Below are positions 1 through 9,700 of a DNA stretch of 64,000 bases, piece by piece. This stretch comes from DASULK01 sp036381835 (GTDB taxonomy: Bacteria; Actinomycetota; Actinomycetes; Mycobacteriales; Micromonosporaceae). A program made the position numbers and the translations under genes. Location of the stretch: contig DASVCA010000025.1 of the NCBI GenBank assembly GCA_036381835.1, forward strand, positions 1-64,000. Reading direction: 5' to 3'. The notes under the pieces are model-generated. The model ran no database searches. It was not told the DNA's origin and saw only the letters and a program-made list of their open reading frames with translations. Position 1 is the stretch's first letter, and each line of letters begins with the position of its first letter.

Positions 1-13
1 TTAAGTCGATAGG

Positions 14-131
14 GTTACGGCGGTCATAGCGGAAGGGAAACGCCCGGTCACATTCCGAACCCGGTAGCTAAGCCTTCCAGCGCCGATGGTACTGCACTCG
101 GGAGGGTGTGGGAGAGTAGGACACCGCCGGA
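14..131 (+). rRNA. rrf: 5S ribosomal RNA
   Basis: About 118 nt with the conserved actinobacterial 5S layout. The 5' strand containing ACGGCGGT pairs with the 3' strand containing ACACCGCC. The interior holds the conserved GGGAAACGCCCGGT, CCGAACCCGG and GATGGTACTGCACTCG stretches. It is the last gene of an rrn operon whose 16S and 23S lie before the window. Ends are accurate to a few bases. A strong hairpin follows directly. Confidence 0.95.
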
Positions 132-141
132 CACACATCCC

Positions 142-175
142 TTGTGGGGGGTCGGTAACCACCGACCCCCCACAA
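142..175 (+). terminator. rrn operon terminator hairpin
   Basis: A perfect 15-bp stem (142-156 with 161-175) closed by a 4-nt AACC loop, starting about 10 nt after the 5S end. It has no run of T after it, which is common for actinobacterial terminators. It most likely ends the rRNA transcript. Confidence 0.85.
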
Positions 176-248
176 ACGTATTTCCACGCGGGGTGCCAGT
201 GTCGGCACTGTGCGTCGCCGCCGGGTTCGCGAAGCCTTGCGGTCGCCC

Positions 249-263
249 CTGAACAATGTTCAG
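249..263. repeat. 15-bp inverted repeat upstream of valS
   Basis: CTGAACA-A-TGTTCAG, with perfect 7-bp arms around one base, in the 195-bp gap between the rrn terminator and valS. It could be an operator. The GAAC/GTTC half-sites are only 3 bp apart, so it is not a standard actinobacterial LexA box. I see nothing else notable in this gap except the valS -10. Confidence 0.4.
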
Positions 264-358
264 CCGGCTCGCACTCGGGCTCCGGAGGCGGGGACAGCCA
301 CACGGGGAACGTGTGGCAGGCGATGGGTGGCGCGCCGCAATCGCGTTGCCGGACTCCG

Positions 359-364
359 TAGAAT
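359..364 (+). promoter_or_regulatory. -10 hexamer for a leaderless valS transcript
   Basis: TAGAAT ends 6 nt before the GTG of valS, and no Shine-Dalgarno precedes that GTG. This spacing puts the transcription start at the start codon. No good -35 is visible at the usual distance. Confidence 0.45.
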
Positions 365-370
365 TCTGGG

Positions 371-2998
371 GTGACCCAGAACCCGGATACCCAGCACGCG
401 CAGACTCCGTCCCTTCCCGCCCAGTACCTGCCGGGCGAGGTAGAGCAGCGGCGGTATGAGCGGTGGGTAGCCGGTGGCTACTTCCGCGCCGACGCGCATA
501 GCGACAAGCCGCCGTTCACCATCGTCCTCCCGCCGCCGAACGTCACCGGCTCCCTGCACGTGGGCCACGCCCTGGACCACACCGTGCAGGACGCCCTGGT
601 CCGGCGTAAGCGCATGCAGGGTTACGAGGCGCTCTGGCTGCCCGGCATGGACCACGCCGGCATCGCCACCCAGAACGTGGTCGAGCGGCAGCTCGCCGCA
701 CAGGGCCTGTCCCGGCACGACCTCGGCCGGGAGCGGTTCATCGAGCGAGTCTGGCGGTGGAAGGAGGAGTCCGGCGGGGCGATCCTGGGCCAGATGCGCC
801 GGCTCGGTGACTCGGTGGACTGGGACCGCGAGCGGTTCACCATGGACCCGGGGTTGTCGCGAGCGGTTCAGACGATCTTCAAGCGGCTCTACGACGACGG
901 CTTGATCTACCGGGCGGAGCGCATCATCAACTGGTGCCCCCGCTGCCTCACCGCGCTCTCGGACATCGAGGTCGAACACTCCGACGACGACGGCGAGTTG
1001 GTGTCGATCCGCTACGGCGAGGGCGAGAACTCGATCGTCGTGGCGACCACTCGCGCGGAAACCATGCTCGGTGACACCGCGGTCGCGGTCCACCCCGACG
1101 ACGACCGATACCGGCATCTGATCGGCACCGAGGTCGAGTTGCCGCTCACCGACCGGCGTATCCCGATCGTCGCCGACGAGCACGTCGATCCCGAGTTCGG
1201 CACCGGGGCCGTGAAAGTGACGCCGGCGCACGACCCTAACGACTTCGAAATCGGTCAACGGCACCATCTGCCGAGCCTCGTCGTGATGGACGAACGCGGT
1301 GTCATCACCGTGCCCGGCCCGTTCGAGGGGTTGGACCGATTCGAAGCCCGTCCCGCGATCGTGGCCGCATTGCGGGAGCAGGGGCGCATCGTGGCGGAGA
1401 AGCGCCCGTACGTGCACTCGGTCGGCCACTGTTCCCGCTGCAAGACCACCATCGAGCCGAGGCTGTCGTTGCAGTGGTTCGTGAAGACCGGCCCACTCGC
1501 CCGCGCAGCCGGAGACGCGGTGCGTGACGGCCGGGTGCGTATCGAGCCGCCGGAGATGGCGAAACGCTACTTCGCCTGGGTCGACAACATGCACGACTGG
1601 TGCATCTCCCGTCAGCTGTGGTGGGGGCATCGGATCCCGGTCTGGTACGGACCGGAAGACGAAGTCGTCTGCGTCGGCCCGGGCGAGGAACCGCCCAGCG
1701 GCGAGGGCTGGCGACAGGACGAGGACGTTCTGGACACCTGGTTCTCCAGCGCACTGTGGCCGTTCTCCACGCTCGGCTGGCCCGAGCGGACCGCGGACCT
1801 GGCGAAGTTCTATCCGACCAGCGTGCTGGTCACCGGATACGACATCCTGTTCTTCTGGGTCGCCCGGATGATGATGTTCGGGCTGTATGCCATGGACGGG
1901 CGCCAGCCGTTCGACGTCGTGGCGCTGCACGGCATCGTCCGTGACCAGCATGGCAAGAAGATGTCGAAGTCGTTGGGCAACGTGGTCGATCCGTTGGACT
2001 GGATCGAGCGGTTCGGCGCGGACGCGACCCGTTTCACCCTCGCCCGAGGCGCCAACCCCGGCCAGGACGTGCCGGTCAGTGAGGAGTGGTGCCAGGGTTC
2101 GCGGAACTTCTGCAACAAGCTGTGGAACGCCACCCGCTTCGCGCTGATGAACGGCGCCCACGTCGACGGGGATCTGCCGGCGGTCGATGAGCTGCCGACG
2201 ATCGACCGGTGGATCCTGTCTCGGCTGCAGCAGGTTACCGCCGAGGTCGACGAGCATTTCGAGGCGTTCGAGTTCGCCAAGGTCTGCGACGCTCTTTACC
2301 ACTTCGCGTGGGACGACGTCTGCGACTGGTACCTCGAGTTGAGCAAGCCCGTGCTGGCTGCCGGCGGGCGGGCTGGCGAGATTCGCCGCCGGGTGCTCGG
2401 CCATGTGCTCGACCGGCTGCTGCGGCTACTGCATCCGGTTCTTCCGTTCGTCACCGACGAATTGTGGACGGCGCTGACCGGGGGCGAGACGGTGATGATC
2501 GCGGCGTGGCCGACCGCGGCGCATGAACTGCGTGACGAGGCAGCCGAGTCGGAGGTGGCTATGCTGCAGCGGGTAGTCACCGAGATCCGCCGTTTCCGGG
2601 CCGATCAGGGCCTGCGTCCGGCGCAGCGGGTGGCGGCACGGCTCGACGGACTCGCCGATGCGGGCATCGGCGAGCACGAGTCGCTGATCCGTGCGCTGGC
2701 CCGACTCGACGAGGGCGGAGCGGACTTCCGGGCCAGCGCCACCCTCGCCGTGGCCGGCGGAGTCGCGGTGGCCTTGGACACCCGGGGTGCGATCGACGTG
2801 GCAGCCGAGCGGGCCAGGCTGGAGAAGGACCTGGCGGCGGTCGAGAAGGAGCTCGCGCAGGCGCGGGCGAAGCTCGCCAACCCGGCGTTCGTGGAGAAGG
2901 CACCCGAGCCGGTCGTCGCGAAGGTCAGGGAGCGGTTGGCGAACGCCGAGGCGGACCTGGCCCGCATCACCGCTGCGCTGGAGGCGTTGCCGGCGTGA
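371..2998 (+). CDS. valS: Valine--tRNA ligase
   Basis: Class Ia synthetase (875 aa, normal length) that charges tRNA-Val and edits mischarged threonine. The HIGH-type motif HVGH is at residues 63-66, inside the conserved PPPNVTGSLHVGH stretch. KMSKS is at about 530-534, followed by GNVVDPLD. The CP1 editing domain lies between them, with Cys-containing zinc-type motifs near 190-200 and 355-360. The C-terminal ~65 residues are the charged coiled-coil arm typical of ValRS (AAERARLEKDL, VEKAPEPVV). The start is GTG and fits a leaderless message. The last 4 bases overlap folC. Confidence 0.97.
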   Translation: MTQNPDTQHAQTPSLPAQYLPGEVEQRRYERWVAGGYFRADAHSDKPPFTIVLPPPNVTGSLHVGHALDHTVQDALVRRKRMQGYEALWLPGMDHAGIATQNVVERQLAAQGLSRHDLGRERFIERVWRWKEESGGAILGQMRRLGDSVDWDRERFTMDPGLSRAVQTIFKRLYDDGLIYRAERIINWCPRCLTALSDIEVEHSDDDGELVSIRYGEGENSIVVATTRAETMLGDTAVAVHPDDDRYRHLIGTEVELPLTDRRIPIVADEHVDPEFGTGAVKVTPAHDPNDFEIGQRHHLPSLVVMDERGVITVPGPFEGLDRFEARPAIVAALREQGRIVAEKRPYVHSVGHCSRCKTTIEPRLSLQWFVKTGPLARAAGDAVRDGRVRIEPPEMAKRYFAWVDNMHDWCISRQLWWGHRIPVWYGPEDEVVCVGPGEEPPSGEGWRQDEDVLDTWFSSALWPFSTLGWPERTADLAKFYPTSVLVTGYDILFFWVARMMMFGLYAMDGRQPFDVVALHGIVRDQHGKKMSKSLGNVVDPLDWIERFGADATRFTLARGANPGQDVPVSEEWCQGSRNFCNKLWNATRFALMNGAHVDGDLPAVDELPTIDRWILSRLQQVTAEVDEHFEAFEFAKVCDALYHFAWDDVCDWYLELSKPVLAAGGRAGEIRRRVLGHVLDRLLRLLHPVLPFVTDELWTALTGGETVMIAAWPTAAHELRDEAAESEVAMLQRVVTEIRRFRADQGLRPAQRVAARLDGLADAGIGEHESLIRALARLDEGGADFRASATLAVAGGVAVALDTRGAIDVAAERARLEKDLAAVEKELAQARAKLANPAFVEKAPEPVVAKVRERLANAEADLARITAALEALPA

Positions 2999-4332
2999 GC
3001 GACCGAGACAACGAGTTCGAGAAGGTCGACGCGGAGCTCACACAGCGGGGTTTCACCCGCATGGTCTTCGACCTCGGCCGCATCGAACAGCTTCTCGACC
3101 TGCTCGGTAGCCCGCAGCGGGCGTACCCGTCCATTCATCTGACCGGTACCAACGGGAAGACCTCCACGGCGCGGATGATCGACGCGTTGCTGCGGGCCTT
3201 CGGGCTGCGTACCGGCCGGTACACCAGCCCGCACCTGGAGAGCGTGCGGGAGCGGATCAATCTCGACGGCGAGCCGGTCAGCGAGGAGCGTTTCGTCTCG
3301 GTCTACCGAGAGGTGGCACCGCTCGCGGAACTCGTTGACCGCAACTCGCGGGAACCGCTGACCTACTTCGACATGACCACTGCGCTCGCGTTCGCGACAT
3401 TCGCCGACGCCCCGGTTGACGTGGCCGTCGTGGAAGTCGGTCTGGGCGGCGCGGAGGACTCGACGAATGTGCTCGGTGCGGGGGTCAGCGTGATCACCCC
3501 GATCGGGTTGGACCACACCGAGTGGCTCGGCGACACGATCGAAGAGATCGCCTTGGCCAAGGCGGGCATCCTGCACCCGGGGACCACGGCCGTCCTGGCC
3601 GCTCAGCCCGATGAAGCCGCCCGGCCGATCCTCGAGCGGTGCGTCGAGGTCGGGGCCACCGTCGCCCGGGAAGGCAGTGAGTTCGGCGTCCTGCGCCGGT
3701 CGCTCGCGGTCGGCGGCCAGGTACTGACATTGCAGGGGCTGGGTGGGGTGTACGAGGAGGTGTTCCTTCCGCTGCATGGCGCGCACCAGGCGCAGAACGC
3801 CGCGGTGGCACTCGCCGCGGTGGAGGCCTTCCTCGGCGCCGGGACCAAACGTCGACTCGACCCGGAGATCGTTCGGGAAGGATTCGCGACAGTGACCTCT
3901 CCCGGCCGGCTCGAACGGGTGCGGACCGCGCCGACGATCCTCCTCGACGGCGCACACAACCCGCACGGAATGACGGCCACCGTCACCGCCCTGCAGGAGG
4001 AGTTCTCCTTCACCCGTCTGGTGGCCGTGGTCGGGTTGCTCACCGACAAGGACGCGCCCGCACTGCTCGGGTTGCTGGAGCCGGTGGTCGAGGAGGTGGT
4101 CGTCACCCGCAACTCCTCGCCGCGGGCCATGCCGATCGACCGGCTCGCCGCGGTCGCCGCTGACGTTTTCGGCCCGGAGCGGGTGCACGTGGCCCCGGCG
4201 ATGCCCGACGCGATCGAGACGGCGGTAGCGTTGGCCGAAGCCGACGTCGACGGTGAACTTGGCGGCGTAGGGGTGCTGATCACCGGCTCGCTGGTCACCG
4301 TGGCGGACGCCCGTCGTCTGTTGAAACGATGA
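2995..4332 (+). CDS. folC: Bifunctional folylpolyglutamate / dihydrofolate synthase
   Basis: Mur-ligase-family enzyme (445 aa) that adds glutamate to folates, and in many bacteria also makes dihydrofolate. The ATP-binding loop GTNGKTS is at 51-57. HLESVRERI follows it, and the carbamoylated-Lys/metal region GLGGAEDSTN lies near 150. DGAHNPHG near 320 is the C-terminal-domain signature. The GTG start overlaps the valS stop (GTGA), so the two are translationally coupled; the same valS-folC order occurs in many actinobacteria. Confidence 0.95.
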   Translation: MSDRDNEFEKVDAELTQRGFTRMVFDLGRIEQLLDLLGSPQRAYPSIHLTGTNGKTSTARMIDALLRAFGLRTGRYTSPHLESVRERINLDGEPVSEERFVSVYREVAPLAELVDRNSREPLTYFDMTTALAFATFADAPVDVAVVEVGLGGAEDSTNVLGAGVSVITPIGLDHTEWLGDTIEEIALAKAGILHPGTTAVLAAQPDEAARPILERCVEVGATVAREGSEFGVLRRSLAVGGQVLTLQGLGGVYEEVFLPLHGAHQAQNAAVALAAVEAFLGAGTKRRLDPEIVREGFATVTSPGRLERVRTAPTILLDGAHNPHGMTATVTALQEEFSFTRLVAVVGLLTDKDAPALLGLLEPVVEEVVVTRNSSPRAMPIDRLAAVAADVFGPERVHVAPAMPDAIETAVALAEADVDGELGGVGVLITGSLVTVADARRLLKR

Positions 4333-4700
4333 CCGGTACGACACGGCCCTCGTCGGGGCTGCGCGACCCGGGTGCTGCCGTGCGCGGGCTCGGCGCGGGT
4401 GTGCTCGCTATGGAGACGCTGGTCATGCTGCTCGCCATCGCACCGCTGTGGGTGCTCGGCGGGCGGACCAACGGTCCGGCCATCGCCGCCGTGTCCGCGC
4501 TCGCCGTCCTCGCCACGGCGCTGGCGGCTTCGGTACGGCGAGACTGGGCTTGGCACGGGGCGACCGTCCTGCAGGGCCTGTTGATGGTCTCCGGCCTGCT
4601 GCACTGGTCGTTGGGTGCGCTCGGCATCGTGTTCGGGCTCGTCTGGGCGTACACGCTGCACGTGCGGCGCACCATCCTCGGTCCACGGTCCGGCGGGTAG
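4329..4700 (+). CDS. DUF4233 membrane protein
   Basis: A 123-aa protein with about four hydrophobic segments (roughly 15-35, 40-60, 70-90 and 92-112) and few charged residues, ending in a basic tail. It matches the DUF4233 family, which sits next to folC in actinobacteria. Its function is unknown. The ATG overlaps the folC stop codon (ATGA), making it the third gene of a valS-folC operon. The location argues for co-expression, not for a known folate role. Confidence 0.8.
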   Translation: MTGTTRPSSGLRDPGAAVRGLGAGVLAMETLVMLLAIAPLWVLGGRTNGPAIAAVSALAVLATALAASVRRDWAWHGATVLQGLLMVSGLLHWSLGALGIVFGLVWAYTLHVRRTILGPRSGG

Positions 4701-4733
4701 CCAGCCCGGGTCGTCCGGCGTACGGCTATCGGA

Positions 4734-5873
4734 TCAATTGGAGGTCCGGGTACGCCACTGGGTCAACGCGATCGAGTATCCGTCCGGATCGCGGCAGGAG
4801 GCCGCCCACTGTTCCAGCTTCACCCCCCGGTGCACCGCCCGCGGTGCGTTGGTGAACCGGACTCCCCGGGACCGCAACGTCTCGTAGACCGCCTGCACAT
4901 CGTCGACCTCCAAGTTGATGTGCACGATCCCGGCGGCGGGCGCGACATCCGGCGCCGCGTGCAGCACCAGTCGGGTCGGGCCGTAGGCGAGCACCACGTT
5001 GTCGTACCCGGTGTCGACCTCGATGAAGCCGAGCCGGTCCCGGTAGAACGCGACCGACCGGGACAGGTCCGTGACGGGGATGGTGACCCCGGCACCGTTG
5101 ATCGTGGTCGGCCGCCCGCGGTCGTCGTCCTCGTCAGCCGACTGGGGGCGGCGGGGGAGCGGGAGGACGGCCGGAGCGTCCACCACCGTGCCCTCCAGCA
5201 CCACGCCCTTGCCCGGACGTTGCGACGCCCCCGCTGGATCCTCGTGTCGGTCGGTCGGAATCTCGTCCGCCAGAACGTCGGTCGGCGTCTCGTCGGGCGT
5301 CCGGCCGTCTCCGTCCGAGGGCAGGAAGTCCTCGTCTCGACGCTGCCACGGGGGCGGCTGATGTTCGATCAACGTCTCGTCCAGCGAGGGATCGACGTCT
5401 GCCGACGCTTCCGCGCGCTCCAATTCGTCGGCCTCGGCATGGGTGAGTACGTCCTCCCACAGCACTCGGACCCGCCGTGGATCGTCGAATGCCACCAGAA
5501 CCGGCAGCACCGCGCCCACGAACGGCCACTTGTCCACCGGAACCCGTGGATCCCGTACCTTGACCGACTGCACGGGTAGCCCCGGGGCCTGGATCATGAG
5601 CTGCAGCTCGCACCGTCCGAACTGCAGCGAAGCCGGCGGCTCGGAGACGCTTTGCACCTGAGCCATCCCGTTCACCCAGCTCCGCGCGGAGCCCCGCAGC
5701 GCCGAGGTCGCGATGATGCTGACGGCGAGCAGCAGCAGGGCGACTCCGACGGCGACGATGGTCCAGTTCGGCAGCCCGGCGCCGAACAGAATCACGAAGG
5801 CGGCAAATGTGCCGAGTACCCCGGCGATGATCTTGCGTACCGGGGCCACCGGTTGACGTCGGCCATTCGCCAC
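4734..5873 (-). CDS. Membrane-anchored protein with C-terminal VOC (glyoxalase-like) domain
   Basis: A 379-aa protein starting at GTG, with GGAGGAGGT upstream on the minus strand. Two hydrophobic helices lie at about 15-33 and 37-58. A domain of unknown type covers about 65-135 (ELQLMIQAPG, VKVRDPRVP). A long acidic, proline-rich linker runs from about 140 to 258. The C-terminal ~118 residues (262-379) are a complete VOC domain: GVTIPVTDLSRSVAFYRD at its start, HINLEVDD in the middle and CRDPDGYSIAL at the end. VOC domains bind metals or small molecules, but the ligand here is unknown. A VOC domain tethered to the membrane is unusual. A shorter cytoplasmic product from an internal ATG (MAQVQSV) is possible. 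Confidence 0.75.
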   Translation of the reverse strand: MANGRRQPVAPVRKIIAGVLGTFAAFVILFGAGLPNWTIVAVGVALLLLAVSIIATSALRGSARSWVNGMAQVQSVSEPPASLQFGRCELQLMIQAPGLPVQSVKVRDPRVPVDKWPFVGAVLPVLVAFDDPRRVRVLWEDVLTHAEADELERAEASADVDPSLDETLIEHQPPPWQRRDEDFLPSDGDGRTPDETPTDVLADEIPTDRHEDPAGASQRPGKGVVLEGTVVDAPAVLPLPRRPQSADEDDDRGRPTTINGAGVTIPVTDLSRSVAFYRDRLGFIEVDTGYDNVVLAYGPTRLVLHAAPDVAPAAGIVHINLEVDDVQAVYETLRSRGVRFTNAPRAVHRGVKLEQWAASCRDPDGYSIALTQWRTRTSN

Positions 5874-6059
5874 TGTGGACCACCTCCTCCACCGCCTCAG
5901 GCTAGGGCCGGGCAGGCCGAGATGGAAACACCGGCGCGCCCGGGGCGGGACGGGGATCGCTCGAACGGCTCGGTAGGGTGGGGTCGGCTCAGCCTCCGCC
6001 CTCCATGCGAGGCGGCTGTGCGGCTGGGCGTTGGCGGATTGCAGGCGGAGGAGAAGACG

Positions 6060-6488
6060 TTGGGCACCACCAGCCCGGTCGAGCGTACGCTCGTTCTGAT
6101 CAAGCCGGATGCGGTCCGGCGCGGCCTGGTCGGTGAGATCATCGGCCGGTTTGAGCGCAAAGGCCTGAACATCGACGCCATGGTGCTGCGCACGATGGAC
6201 GAGGTCATGGCCGACCAGCACTACGCGGAGCACGTCGGGAAAGACTTCTATCCGCCGCTGAAGGCGTTCATGACCGGTGGGCCCCTGGTCGCGATGGTCC
6301 TCTCCGGCGATCAGGCGATCGAGGTGGTACGGACCATGACCGGGTCGACCGACGGGCGGAAGGCGGCGGCCGGCACCATCCGCGGTGACCTCGCGCTCTC
6401 CAACCGGGAGAACCTGGTCCACGCGTCCGACTCGCCCGCCAGCGCCGAGCGTGAGATCGCCCTCTGGTTCCCCGAGGCGAGCGACTGA
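6060..6488 (+). CDS. ndk: Nucleoside diphosphate kinase
   Basis: Transfers phosphate from ATP to NDPs through a phosphohistidine to balance NTP pools. It is 142 aa, near the usual 136-140. RTLVLIKPDAVRRGLVGEI opens the fold at about 9-27. The catalytic histidine is H121, in NLVHASDSPASAEREI. The start is TTG, placed by the GGAGGAG about 7 nt upstream and by the family N-terminus. It diverges from the VOC-domain gene across a ~186-bp gap that contains a possible -10 (TAGGGT, 5974-5979). Confidence 0.95.
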   Translation: MGTTSPVERTLVLIKPDAVRRGLVGEIIGRFERKGLNIDAMVLRTMDEVMADQHYAEHVGKDFYPPLKAFMTGGPLVAMVLSGDQAIEVVRTMTGSTDGRKAAAGTIRGDLALSNRENLVHASDSPASAEREIALWFPEASD

Positions 6489-6552
6489 GCACCCTGATGA
6501 AGCGCCGGGAGCGGGGAATAGGGAAGCGGGCCTCCGGCGCGGTCCGGTAGCC

Positions 6553-6780
6553 TTGAGTCTCGAAAGGCATTGACCCGGCCATCACCGGTGAGCCGCCGGA
6601 AGAAAGGGTGTCCGTCACCCGAGTAGAACCGGACGGGTCCGGCCCGTCACAGCCGGCCAACGAGCGGGCGGTCGTTCGCGACCGTCAAGCGAGGTGGTAC
6701 CGCGGGTCCGCGGGGTGGGCGTACAACGCTACCCGGCAGACTCGTCCTCGCAGACCACAAGGGTGAGCTGCCTGAGGAGA
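6553..6780 (+). promoter_or_regulatory. T-box riboswitch (translational type) upstream of ileS
   Basis: The 302-bp ndk-ileS gap carries a T-box leader. The conserved T-box stretch GAGGTGGTACCGCGGG lies at about 6691-6706. The Stem I specifier region contains ATC, an isoleucine codon, at 6581-6583 (GACCCGGCCATCACCGG). There is no terminator. GTCCTC near 6744-6749 can pair with the ileS Shine-Dalgarno GAGGAG at 6774-6779 as a sequestrator. This is the layout of actinobacterial ileS T-boxes, where uncharged tRNA-Ile frees the ribosome site. The exact ends are estimates. Confidence 0.92.
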
Positions 6781-6790
6781 ACGACCCGCG

Positions 6791-9700
6791 ATGGTTTATC
6801 CCAAGCACGACACGACCACGTCCGTCCCGGCGAGCCCTGACCTGCCCGCGATCGAACGTCGGGTGCTCGAATACTGGTCCGCGGACAAGACGTTCGAGGC
6901 ATCCGTCGAGGCCCGCCCGGCCGGCGAGAACGGCAGCAACGAGTACGTCTTCTACGACGGTCCGCCGTTCGCGAACGGCCTGCCGCACTACGGTCACCTG
7001 TTCACCGGCTACGTCAAGGACGCGGTGCCGCGCTACCACACCATGCGCGGGCGGCGCGTCGAACGGCGGTTCGGCTGGGACTGCCACGGCCTGCCGGCCG
7101 AGGTCGAGGCGGAGAAGCAGCTCGGCATCTCCACCAAGGCCGAGATCATCGACCTGGGTGTGGCCAAGTTCAACGACGTCTGCCGGGCATCGGTGCTCCG
7201 GTACACCTCCGAGTGGGAACGGTACGTCACCCGCCAGGCGCGTTGGGTGGATTTCGCCAACGACTACAAGACGCTCGACCTGGACTACATGGAGAGCGTC
7301 ATGTGGGCCTTCAAGACCCTGTACGACAAGGGTCTGATCTACGAAGGCTTCCGGGTGCTGGCGTACTGCTGGCGCTGTGAGACGCCGCTGTCGAATACCG
7401 AGACTCGGATGGACGACGTCTACCGGGACCGGCAGGACCCGACCGTGACCGTGTGGTTCCAGTTGGACAGCGGCGAGAAGATCGGCGTGTGGACCACCAC
7501 ACCGTGGACGCTGCCGTCCAACCTGGCGCTCGCCGTGGGCCCCGAGATCGAGTACGCCGTACTGGAGCGGGACGGGCAGCGGTACATCTTCGGCGCGGCG
7601 CGCCTCGAAGCGTACGCGAAGGAGCTGGCGGAGTTCGTCCGCGTCGGCACGGTCTACGGCCGCGACCTGGTGGGACGCCGCTACACGCCGCTGTTCGACT
7701 TCCTCGTCGACCGGGCCGGCCCGAACGCGTACCAGGTGCTCGGCGCCGACTTCGTCACCACCGAGGACGGCACCGGGGTGGTGCACCTGGCCCCGGCGTT
7801 CGGTGAGGACGACCAGAACACTTGTAACGCCGCCGGCATCCCGACCATCGTCACCGTCGACGAACACACCCGGTTCACCTCGCTGGTGCCGCCGTACGAG
7901 GGACAGCAGGTCTTCGACGCCAACAAGGCGGTGATCAGGGACCTGAAGGAACGGGGTGTGCTGCTGCGCCACGACACCTACACCCACTCATACCCGCACT
8001 GCTGGCGCTGCGACACCCCGCTCGTCTACAAGGCCGTCTCCTCCTGGTTCGTGGCGGTGACCAAGTTCCGGGACCGGATGGTCGAGCTGAACCAGCAGAT
8101 CAACTGGATCCCCGGGCACGTCAAGGACGGATCGTTCGGCAAGTGGCTGGCGGGCGCACGTGACTGGTCGATCAGCCGGAACCGGTTCTGGGGTTCACCG
8201 ATCCCCGTGTGGAAGTCCGACGACCCGAACTACCCGCGCATCGACGTCTACGGTTCGCTGGCCGAACTGGAACGCGACTTCGGGGTGAAGGTCACCGAAC
8301 TGCACCGGCCCGGCATCGACGAACTGGTCCGCCCGAACCCGGACGACCCGACGGGCCGGTCGATGATGCGGCGGGTGCCGGAGGTGCTCGACTGCTGGTT
8401 CGAGTCGGGCTCGATGCCGTTCGCCCAGGTGCACTATCCGTTCGAGAACAAGGACTGGTTCGAGCACCACTATCCGGGCGATTTCATCGTCGAGTACATC
8501 GGACAGACCCGCGGCTGGTTCTACACCATGCACGTGCTGGCCACCGCGCTGTTCGACCGACCCGCGTTCCGCAACTGCGTCAGTCACGGCATCCTGCTCG
8601 GCGCGGACGGGCGCAAGATGTCCAAGAGCCTGTGCAACTACCCGGACGTGTACGAGGTGTTCGACACCTACGGCTCGGACGCGATGCGCTGGATGCTGAT
8701 CTCGTCGCCGGTGCTGCGCGGCGGCGACATGTCCGTCACCGAGGGTGCGATCCGGGACGCGGTACGGCAGGTGCTGCTGCCGCTGTGGAACGTCTGGTAC
8801 TTCTTCTCCCTCTACGCCAACGCGGAGGGCTATCAGGCGGTCCGGCGTACCGACAGCGATCACCTGCTCGACCGGTACGTGCTGGCCAAGACCGGTGAGC
8901 TGGTGACCGACGTGACCGCCCGGATGGACGGGTACGACATCGCGGGCGCTTGCGCGAGCGTGCGGTCCTTCCTCGACGCCCTGACCAACTGGTACGTGCG
9001 TCGCTCCCGGGACCGGTTCTGGTCCGGCGACCGGGCCGCCTTCGACACCCTCTACACGGTGCTGGAGACCCTGTGTCGCGTGATGGCACCGCTCGCGCCG
9101 CTGACCACCGAGGAGATCTGGCGCGGGCTGACCGGTGAGCGGTCGGTGCACCTGACCGATTGGCCGGCCGCCACGGAGTTCCCGGCCGACCGTGAGCTGG
9201 TCGGGGCGATGGACGCCATCCAGGAGGTGTGCTCGGCGGCGCTGTCGTTGCGCAAGGCCAAGGGACTGCGGGTGCGTCTGCCGCTCACGTCGCTGACCGT
9301 GGCCACACCCGACGCCGCCGCGTTGCGTCCGCTGGCCGATCTCGTCGCGGACGAGGTCAACGTCAAGTCGGTGTCGTTCACCGATGAGGTGGAGCGCTAC
9401 TCGCGGCAGGTGCTCACCGTGGTACCGCGCGCGCTCGGGCCGCGTGTCGGGCCGGCCGTCCAGCAGGTGATCAAGGCGGTGAAGGCGGGCGACTGGTCCC
9501 TCGTCGACGGTGCGCCGGTCGCCGCCGGCGTCACGCTGCAGGAAGGCGAGTACGAGCTGCGGATGGTCGCGGCCGACGAGGAGAACTCGGCTCCGCTGCC
9601 CCGCAACGAGGGTGTGGTGGTGCTGGACACCGCCGTCACCCCGGAACTCGCGGCCGAGGGTCTGGCACGCGACGTGGTCCGCGTGGTGCAACAGGCCCGG

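Noticed and set aside
249..263. LexA (SOS) box
   Set aside because: The GAAC and GTTC half-sites are separated by 3 bp instead of 4, and valS is not an SOS gene.
260..2404. Long minus-strand open frame (714 codons) over valS, and similar long antisense frames over folC, ileS, rne, hrcA-dnaJ and acyl-CoA dehydrogenase
   Set aside because: GC-rich codon bias creates long open frames opposite real genes. They show no family motifs and low-complexity composition.
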